28,541 nt of DNA from CAYMKL01 sp964390805 (GTDB taxonomy: Bacteria; Chloroflexota; Anaerolineae; VGOG01). The position numbers and the translations under genes are program-made. The stretch covers positions 1 to 28,541 of the forward strand of contig CAYMKL010000091.1 in assembly GCA_964390805.1 (NCBI GenBank). The letters run 5' to 3'. The notes beneath the pieces were generated by a model, which saw nothing but the letters and a program-made list of their open reading frames with translations, searched no databases and was not told where the DNA came from. Shown here one piece after another: positions 17,205-22,633 of the stretch (its first letter is position 1; every line of letters begins with the position of its first letter).

Positions 17205-17221
17205 GGCGGGCAATGCCCGCC
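17205..17221. repeat. Palindrome GGCGGGCAATGCCCGCC
   Basis: A perfect 8-bp inverted repeat around one A, followed by CTAC. It looks like a dispersed intergenic repeat. Too little loop is available for a normal terminator, and no T run follows. Confidence 0.6.
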
Positions 17222-17245
17222 CTACGGAATCACTGCAACATATCT

Positions 17246-17396
17246 AGAGGCGGCTTCCACGCCGCCGGTTCCGCAGGCATGGGAGCTTGTTCTGCTGGAA
17301 AACTGAGATCGTCGGGCATGGGAGTTCCGCAGGCATGGGAGCCTGCTCTGCTGCAAAACCGATGGCCTCCGCTTCAGCAGAGGCGGCTTCCACGCC
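17246..17396. repeat. Paired direct repeats in the intergenic region
   Basis: AGAGGCGGCTTCCACGCC occurs at 17246-17263 and 17379-17396. TTCCGCAGGCATGGGAGC plus a TGCTCTGCTG-like end occurs at 17269-17297 and 17325-17353. GGCGGC/GCCGCC forms a small hairpin at 17249-17266. No coding potential is apparent between 17139 and 17425. Confidence 0.65.
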
Positions 17397-17417
17397 TGCC
17401 CTGAGCCCAGTCAAAGG
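17395..17417. repeat. REP-like element
   Basis: CCTGCCCTGAGCCCAGTCAA plus AGG, the reverse orientation of the CCTTCGACTGGGCTCAGG family. It directly abuts the MFS remnant that follows. Confidence 0.6.
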
Positions 17418-17425
17418 GCCGCCGG

Positions 17426-17539
17426 TTCTTTGGCCCGTCGGCTTCGTTTACCCTCGCTGGGGTGTTGGCACTCATAGCAATGGCGTTTGATGGCTATCTG
17501 GTCGTGCCGCCCCAGCGGATGACCCAGATTTGCCCTTAG
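17426..17539 (+). pseudogene. Probable 3' fragment of an MFS transporter gene
   Basis: One frame reads FFGPSASFTLAGVLALIAMA then FDGYLVVPPQRMTQICP and stops at 17537-17539. This resembles the last membrane helix of MFS transporters; compare FGPSAPFAFGGMLALVAAAL in the intact transporter of this window. There is no start codon or upstream continuation, because repeat DNA replaces it. Confidence 0.45.
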
Positions 17540-17557
17540 CTGCAACTGTGCTATAAT
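17530..17557 (+). promoter_or_regulatory. Extended -10 promoter for the HPP gene
   Basis: TGCTATAAT (17549-17557) is a perfect extended -10. TTGCCC (17530-17535) is a plausible -35 at 16 nt spacing. Transcription would start near 17564, about 34 nt before the HPP start codon. Confidence 0.65.
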
Positions 17558-17597
17558 TAGACGCCTATCCGCCCATCGGGTGCTTCTCTAGTAGCCT

Positions 17598-18083
17598 ATG
17601 AAAAGACCATTTGCTGGCATAGATGAAGAATTCGTCTCACATTGGAAGAGCTATGTCTTCCAGAGCCTGCTCGCTACTGTCGCGATATTCGTAGCGCTCC
17701 TGGTCTTCACCCTGCAACATCCCGTGATCGTCGCCTCAATAGGCGCGACGGGCTTTATTGTGTTCGCGAGGCCGGACAGCGCCACGGCGAAGGCGAGAAG
17801 TGTCGTCGGAGGCCATCTGGTCGGTCTTTTCTGTGGCTTCTTGTGCACCTTGATTCTGCAGTTTTCGTCTGTGCACCCTGCCATTGCCTATTCGCTCGCT
17901 GTTGGGCTTTCTATCTTCATCATGGTCGTCGCAGATACAGAACACCCGCCAGCGTCCGGTACTGCTCTAGGCGTTGCCATCGAAGGCTTCTGCATGAACC
18001 TGATGATTGCCGTCATAACCAGTGTGATCGTCTTGTCGTTAGCTCACCGGTTTCTCAAGCCACTTCTGAGAGACCTAACCTGA
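17598..18083 (+). CDS. HPP family integral membrane protein
   Basis: A 161-residue protein with about four to five hydrophobic helices and the family motif EHPPASGTALGVAIEG (His116-Pro117-Pro118). IVASIGATGFIVFARPDSATA is also typical of the family. HPP proteins are small bacterial and plastid membrane proteins; a plant member has been linked to nitrite transport, but bacterial roles are mostly unknown. The start ATG at 17598 has no strong ribosome-binding site. The DsbA-like lipoprotein follows 37 nt downstream, so the two are probably cotranscribed from the promoter at 17530-17557. Whether they cooperate in the envelope cannot be told. Confidence 0.85.
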   Translation: MKRPFAGIDEEFVSHWKSYVFQSLLATVAIFVALLVFTLQHPVIVASIGATGFIVFARPDSATAKARSVVGGHLVGLFCGFLCTLILQFSSVHPAIAYSLAVGLSIFIMVVADTEHPPASGTALGVAIEGFCMNLMIAVITSVIVLSLAHRFLKPLLRDLT

Positions 18084-18120
18084 AAGAACATAACCCCAAC
18101 AACAAAATCCTGGAGGTGAT

Positions 18121-19470
18121 ATGAATCTGAAACGCTTTCTTTGCCTGGGACTGCTGATAGCGGCCCTGCTCGTGACTGCTTGCAGTCCACAGGCCACGCC
18201 GGAACCGACGGCCACGCTGGCACCAACAGCTAAGCCGTTGCCACCGACCGACACGCCAAAGCCGGCAGCGACTACGGAGGTGCTGATACCGTCCATTGGT
18301 GTGGGTGATGAGGTGCCTATGGGCTTCACTGAGGAGGGCGCGCCCTACCACGGCAGTCCTGATGCGCCGGTAACGCTGACCGAGTATTCCGACTACCAGT
18401 GACCGTTCTGTGCCCGTCATACTCTACAGACGGATCCGCTTCTGTATGAAGCGTACATAGTCACAGGCAAAGTCAAGCACGTTTTCCTTCAGTTTCCCAT
18501 GGACTCCCTCCACCCCAATGCGCGGCCGGCTGCCGAAGCCGCCCTCTGCGCCGCCAAGCAGGGAGCCGAAGCCTTCTGGGCCATGCACGAGCACCTCTTC
18601 GAGACAGCAGGAGAGTGGGGTAGTGAAGAGAACACCAGTGAACTGTTCAAAGGGTACGCCGCTGAGCTGGGCCTCAATACCGATGCCTTTGCCACCTGCA
18701 TAGAGTCGAGAGAGACAGCCGAGCAGGTTCAGGCGGAGCTGGAACGAGGTGCAGCGGCCGGAGTGGGTGGTACTCCTGCCTTCTTCGTCAACGACTGGTT
18801 CATCTCTGGCGCGCAACCGTTCGAGGTGTTCCAGCAGACCATCGAGGCCGCGCTGCGCGGGGAGCATCCGGCCCCCACGCCCACGCCGCTGCCACCCGGT
18901 GTGTCGCCCTTCGATGCTAACCCTGAGCAGCCCGGCTATACCTACACCGGCGATGCCTTCTGCGGCTCAGAGGAGGCAGAGATCATCCTCGCCCAGTTCA
19001 TTGACTTCCAGTCGGCGGAAAACCGCAACCACTTCTTGAAAGAGTGGGCTGAATTGGAGAAGGAATACTTGGGGCCGGGTACAGTGCGGCTTATCGTCAA
19101 GCATTTCCCGTCCATCGAGAATGTCCAGGCGTTCACAGCAGCCGAAGCAGCCGAATGTGCCGGCCAGCAAGGCGACTTCTGCTCCATGTACGATTTGCTC
19201 TTTGAGAAACAGGACGAATGGAGCCAGATAGAAGACGTCACGGCCACGCTCAAGGGGTACGCTGCTGAGTTGGGTTTAGATGCTGCTGCCTTCGCTACGT
19301 GCATAGACGAGGGCGAGACGATAGACAAGGTGATGCAGGATTTCACCATCGGGCAGCAGAACCAATTCCCCCCCGCGCCGATGTTCTTTATCTTCAAGGG
19401 AGACCAGGGCGGCTACGCCCCTGCGGACCAACTCCAGGAAGCCATCGAACAGCTTCTGGCGGAGGAGTGA
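18121..19470 (+). CDS. Tandem DsbA-like thioredoxin-fold lipoprotein with in-frame TGA at the CxxC (candidate selenoprotein)
   Basis: ATG 18121 follows a near-perfect GGAGGTGAT. Residues 1-21 are a lipoprotein signal ending LLVTAC (Cys21), followed by a TPEPTATLAPTAKPLPPT linker. The first DsbA-like domain (about 75-240) begins GSPDAPVTLTEYSDYQ. Codon 94 (18400-18402) is then TGA, and the frame goes on PFCARH (Cys97) and VKHVFLQFPMDSLHPNARPA, up to the cis-proline loop GGTPAFFVND (Pro219). Relatives have CPFC here, so the TGA replaces the nucleophilic first Cys. The second domain (about 265-449) has SAEN (298-301) instead of CxxC and should be redox-inactive. The frame is otherwise clean to the stop at 19468-19470. 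Reading as selenocysteine gives 449 residues; the alternative is a pseudogene truncated after residue 93. Automatic callers would report two pieces (18121-18402 and 18499-19470). Confidence 0.7.
18425..18446 (+). promoter_or_regulatory. Candidate bacterial SECIS hairpin
   Basis: TACAGA (18425-18430) pairs perfectly with TCTGTA (18441-18446) around the loop CGGATCCGCT. The loop starts 28 nt after the TGA and has G at its second position. As I recall them, published bacterial SECIS rules ask for a 4-16 bp stem, a 3-14 nt loop with a G in the first two positions, and 16-37 nt spacing; this hairpin fits. It is short and could occur by chance. A competing 5-bp hairpin is possible at 18414-18433. 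Confidence 0.4.
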
Positions 19471-19483
19471 GGGAGCGAGTGGA

Positions 19484-19741
19484 ACCCTTGCGAAGGATTG
19501 GCGGTGGCTTTCGGACTACGGGCGTCTTTGTCCACTGAAAATCGGCCCATTGCCAAGACTATTCGTAACCTTCGCGTAACTGCTCAGGCTACCCTTTGCC
19601 GCGATTGAAATCGCCTCTCCAGGGCTTTCAGCCGGGCGTCCACCTGCGTGGACGTCGCTGTCCACGTAGGTGGACAGTCAGCTTTAGCTCTCCAGGCGCG
19701 GTTTCAACCGCCAGCCTGAGTAGTGACACCTTCGCAAGGGT
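19484..19741. repeat. MITE-like palindrome cluster with 13-bp terminal inverted repeats
   Basis: ACCCTTGCGAAGG (19484-19496) and its exact complement (19729-19741) bracket 258 bp with no gene. Inside are GCGATTGAAATCGC (19601-19614), a 16-bp near-perfect hairpin (19638-19653 with 19660-19675, each arm itself GTCCAC...GTGGAC) and GCGGTTTCAACCGC (19698-19711). It may be a non-autonomous mobile element or a REPIN-like cluster. Confidence 0.55.
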
Positions 19742-19748
19742 GGGGAAT

Positions 19749-19785
19749 AAAAGGCCCGGCTGCCTGTTGGCATGCCGGGCCTTTT
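19749..19785. terminator. Bidirectional rho-independent terminator
   Basis: A perfect 12-bp stem AAAAGGCCCGGC / GCCGGGCCTTTT has an inner TGCC/GGCA extension, with T runs on either strand. It would end transcription from the DsbA-like gene, and it overlaps the fpg promoter. Confidence 0.8.
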
Positions 19786-19795
19786 GTGTTATACT
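19767..19795 (+). promoter_or_regulatory. fpg promoter embedded in the terminator hairpin
   Basis: TTGGCA (19767-19772), 17 nt spacer, TATACT (19790-19795) with an extended TGT before it. The predicted start point is about 19802, which is the A of the fpg ATG, so the mRNA would be leaderless or nearly so. Confidence 0.65.
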
Positions 19796-19801
19796 GTGGC
19801 C

Positions 19802-20689
19802 ATGCCTGAATTGCCCGATCTGGAGGTCATCACAGAGTTTCTGCAAGACCACATCGTCGGTCAGCAGATAGCCGAGGTCGAGGTGGTGCGCCCTATCGTG
19901 GTGCGCAACCTGGCGGGCGGCGATTTTGCCACCCGCCTGACGGGCCAGCGGATAGAGCAGGTGAGTCGGCGCGGCAAGTTCCTCGTCCTGACTCTGGATT
20001 CAGGCGACTACCTGGTCATCAACCCCATGCTGGCCGGGCGGCTGCACTACGCGCCGCGACGGAAGCGCAGTCTGCGCAAGACCTTCGTGGTGCTGCACCT
20101 GACCGACGGCATGGACTTGCGCTACGCCGACGCGAAAACAATGGGCAAAGTCTACCTGACCGACGACCTGATCAAGGTGCCCGGCCTCGCCGACCTGGGG
20201 CCCGAAGCTCTCGATCCCAACCTGACGCTGGAGCTCTTCAGAGAGCGGTTGCGCAAGTATCGGGGGGAGATCAAGGGCATCCTGACCAGGCAGAGCTTCG
20301 TGGCTGGCATTGGCAACGCCTACGCCGACGAGATCTGCTGGCGGGCGGGGATCTATCCCTTCCGCAAACGCCCCAAGCTTTCGGAAGAGGAGATCGCGCG
20401 TCTCTATGAGGCCATGCACGAGGTTTTGAACGAGGCGATGATTACCTTGCGGGAGCGGGTGGGGGCAGACATCCACGTGGAGATACGGGACTTTCTGAAG
20501 GTTCACGGCAGAGGTGGCCAGCCTTGCCCTCGCTGCGGCACGACCATCTCCGAGATCAAAGCCCGACAGCGGCTCACCAACTTCTGCCGCCAGTGCCAGC
20601 CGGGTAGCTTGATCGGGGGCGGCCCTCTCCCCCCTAGCCCCCCTCTCCCAACTCTGGGCGAGGGGGGGAAACAGACTCCCCTCGCCTAA
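19802..20689 (+). CDS. mutM: Formamidopyrimidine-DNA glycosylase (Fpg/Nei family)
   Basis: A 295-residue base-excision repair enzyme that removes oxidised purines and nicks the abasic site. The N-terminus MPELPDLEV supplies the catalytic Pro2 and Glu3. QVSRRGKFLVLTL holds the conserved Lys, SFVAGIGNAYADEICWRAGI is the helix-two-turn-helix region, and the zinc finger uses Cys242, Cys245, Cys262 and Cys265. ATG 19802 is fixed by the need for Pro2; the frame opening at 19772 is upstream of the transcript. The last ~23 residues (GGGPLPPSPPLPTLGEGGKQ onward) are encoded by a REP-like palindrome and are not part of the family. It faces uvrC tail to tail with 43 nt between. Fpg and Nei cannot be separated with full certainty by eye. 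Confidence 0.9.
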   Translation: MPELPDLEVITEFLQDHIVGQQIAEVEVVRPIVVRNLAGGDFATRLTGQRIEQVSRRGKFLVLTLDSGDYLVINPMLAGRLHYAPRRKRSLRKTFVVLHLTDGMDLRYADAKTMGKVYLTDDLIKVPGLADLGPEALDPNLTLELFRERLRKYRGEIKGILTRQSFVAGIGNAYADEICWRAGIYPFRKRPKLSEEEIARLYEAMHEVLNEAMITLRERVGADIHVEIRDFLKVHGRGGQPCPRCGTTISEIKARQRLTNFCRQCQPGSLIGGGPLPPSPPLPTLGEGGKQTPLA

Positions 20690-20720
20690 GGTTGGGGGAG
20701 GGGCTGGGGGTGGGGACCTG
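20636..20720. repeat. REP-like palindrome forming the fpg tail
   Basis: CCCTCTCCC (20641-20649) and GGGCGAGGG (20656-20664) are imperfect arms, followed by further GGGGGAGGGG-type blocks up to 20720. The element supplies the fpg stop codon and fills the space between the convergent fpg and uvrC genes. Confidence 0.65.
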
Positions 20721-20732
20721 TGCCGAGCCACA

Positions 20733-22604
20733 TCACAGATTCTCCCTCACCATCTCCGCCGCCTTCCTGGTCATCCCCTTCACGGCGGCCAGCTCCTCCA
20801 CCGAGGCCTGGCGAATGGCTTCGACGGAGCCGAAGTGCTTGAGCAGAGCCTGGCGGCGCTTGGGGCCGATGCCGGGGACTTCCTCCAGAATCGAGGCCAG
20901 ACTCTTTTTTGCTCGCAGCTTGCGGTGGTAGCCGATGGCAAAGCGGTGCGCCTCGTCGCGGATGCGCTGCAGCAGGTACAATCCCTGGGAGTCGCGGGGT
21001 AGGACCAGGGGCTCCGAGCGGCCAGGTAGGAATATCTCCTCTTGCTTCTTGGCTAATCCCATAGCGGGCACTTCGTCCTTCAAGCCGTGTTCCTCTAGCA
21101 CCTCCAGGGCAGCGTTCAGTTGCCCCTTGCCGCCGTCAATGATGATCAGGTCGGGCAGAATAGTCCAAACGTCGCCCTCTTTGAACTTTGAGCTTTGAAC
21201 TTTGAGCTCTGAACTTCCGTCAGCCCTTCCTTCGATGGCTCTCCTGAAGCGCCTCCGCAGCACTTCCTGCATCATGGCGCAATCATCCGCCCCCTCCACC
21301 GTGCGGATCCTGAACCGCCGGTAGTCGCTCTTGCGAGGCACCCCCTTGACGAAGACCACCATGCTGCCCGTGGCCGCCGTTCCCTGGATGTTGGAGATGT
21401 CGTAGCCCTCGATGCGGGTGGGCGCCTCATCCAGACCAAGGTGCTCTTGCAGTTGAGCCAGGGCCTTGACGCTCCGCCCCTCATCAGCCAGCCATTGGGA
21501 CCGCAGGCTGGCCAGGGTCTCGGCGGCGTTCTCGGCAGCCATCTGCACCAGCTCCTTCCCTCGACCCCGCTGGGGCACGTGCAATTTCACCTTGCTGCCC
21601 CGTTTGCTCCTCAGCCAGGACTCGATGACTATGGCCTCCTCGACATTGGTGGGCAAAATGATCTTCATGGGCACGTAGGCCGCCTCATCGTAGAACTGCT
21701 TGACGAAGGAGGCCACTATCTGAGCTTCGTCTTCCTCCGCGGTGCCATCCAGGATGAAGTATTCGCGGCCGATGAGTTTTCCCTGCCGGATGAAGAACAC
21801 CTGGACACAGGCGTCGTCGTTTTCTCGGGCCAGGGCGATCACGTCCTCGTCTTTTCCCACCGCCAGGGCGATCTTCTGTTGCTTGGTTACCGTCTCCACG
21901 GCCCTGATCTGGTCGCGAAGGGCGGCCGCCTGCTCGAAGTCCAGCGCTTCGGCTGCCGATGTCATCTGGGCTTGCAGATCGGCCACGATCTCCTCGGCCT
22001 TGCCCTCCAGGAACAGGCAGATGCGTCTGATCAGGGCCCGGTACTCTTCCTTGGAAATGGCTCCGATGCAGGGCCCTGCGCAGCGGCCGATGTGATAATA
22101 GAGGCAGGCCCGTTTGTCCTGGCCTGTGATCTCCCGGGCGCAGGTGAGATAGGGGAAGAGCCGGCGCAGCATGTCCAGGGTCTGGTGGACGGCCCGGACG
22201 TCGGTGAGGGGGCCGAAGTAGCGGGCCCCGTCGCGTTCCATGCGGCGGGTGACGATGACGCGCGGGTAATCCTCCTGCCAGGTGATCTTGATGTAGGGAT
22301 AACGCTTGTCGTCCTTGAGGCGGATGTTGTACTTGGGGCGGTATTCCTTGATCAGGTTGCACTCCAGGATGAGGGCCTCAATCTCCGAGTCGGTGACGAT
22401 GAAATCGAAGTCGGCGATGCGGTATATCAGACGGTGTAGCTTGAGGGAGTGGCTGGCCGAAGCCTGGAAGTAGGAGCGCACCCGGTGCCTCAGGTTGACC
22501 GACTTGCCCACGTAGATCACTTCGCCCTGTTCGTCCTTCATCAGGTAGACGCCGGGCTTGGTGGGGAGGGTTTGCAGTTTGTCTTTCAATAGTGGGCGTT
22601 CCAT
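20733..22604 (-). CDS. uvrC: Excinuclease ABC subunit C
   Basis: A 623-residue nucleotide-excision-repair nuclease that cuts on both sides of a lesion marked by UvrAB. The GIY-YIG domain (KPGVYLMKDEQGEVIYVGKS, about residues 16-95) makes the 3' incision. The UVR motif (AAEALDFEQAAALRDQI) binds UvrB. The RNase H-like domain (IEGYDISNIQG, LIIIDGGKGQL, RIRDEAHRFAI) makes the 5' incision. The C-terminal double helix-hairpin-helix is SILEEVPGIGPKRRQALLKH. ATG 22604 gives the canonical N-terminus; the longer frame upstream overlaps the preceding gene. AAGGA lies before the ATG. It starts 29 nt after the propeller gene, suggesting cotranscription. Within the RNase H-like domain, residues about 463-475 (SSELKVQSSKFK) come from a heptanucleotide tract. 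Confidence 0.95.
   Translation of the reverse strand: MERPLLKDKLQTLPTKPGVYLMKDEQGEVIYVGKSVNLRHRVRSYFQASASHSLKLHRLIYRIADFDFIVTDSEIEALILECNLIKEYRPKYNIRLKDDKRYPYIKITWQEDYPRVIVTRRMERDGARYFGPLTDVRAVHQTLDMLRRLFPYLTCAREITGQDKRACLYYHIGRCAGPCIGAISKEEYRALIRRICLFLEGKAEEIVADLQAQMTSAAEALDFEQAAALRDQIRAVETVTKQQKIALAVGKDEDVIALARENDDACVQVFFIRQGKLIGREYFILDGTAEEDEAQIVASFVKQFYDEAAYVPMKIILPTNVEEAIVIESWLRSKRGSKVKLHVPQRGRGKELVQMAAENAAETLASLRSQWLADEGRSVKALAQLQEHLGLDEAPTRIEGYDISNIQGTAATGSMVVFVKGVPRKSDYRRFRIRTVEGADDCAMMQEVLRRRFRRAIEGRADGSSELKVQSSKFKEGDVWTILPDLIIIDGGKGQLNAALEVLEEHGLKDEVPAMGLAKKQEEIFLPGRSEPLVLPRDSQGLYLLQRIRDEAHRFAIGYHRKLRAKKSLASILEEVPGIGPKRRQALLKHFGSVEAIRQASVEELAAVKGMTRKAAEMVRENL
21180..21214. repeat. 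Heptanucleotide tract inside uvrC
   Basis: Five 7-mers on the plus strand (TTTGAAC, TTTGAGC, TTTGAAC, TTTGAGC, TCTGAAC), that is GTTCAAA/GCTCAAA in the uvrC sense. It lies in frame between GRADG and DVWTILPDL, just before the catalytic DGGKGQL motif. Confidence 0.8.
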
Positions 22605-22633
22605 CTGTGCATCCTTGTTGAACGGCGAATCGG

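Noticed and set aside
17205..17221. Rho-independent terminator after RHS copy 2
   Set aside because: The palindrome has a one-base centre and no T run; it looks like a dispersed repeat instead.
17246..17396. Possible CRISPR array
   Set aside because: Only two copies of each repeat, no regular spacer length and no cas genes nearby.
18414..18433. CCGTC/GACGG hairpin as the SECIS element
   Set aside because: Its loop (ATACTCTACA) lacks a G near its start; the TACAGA/TCTGTA hairpin fits better.
18403..18499. A separate gene starting at ATG 18499 for the second half of the DsbA-like protein
   Set aside because: Sequence before 18499 continues the conserved domain (PFCARH, VKHVFLQFP) back to the TGA, and no ribosome-binding site lies before 18499.
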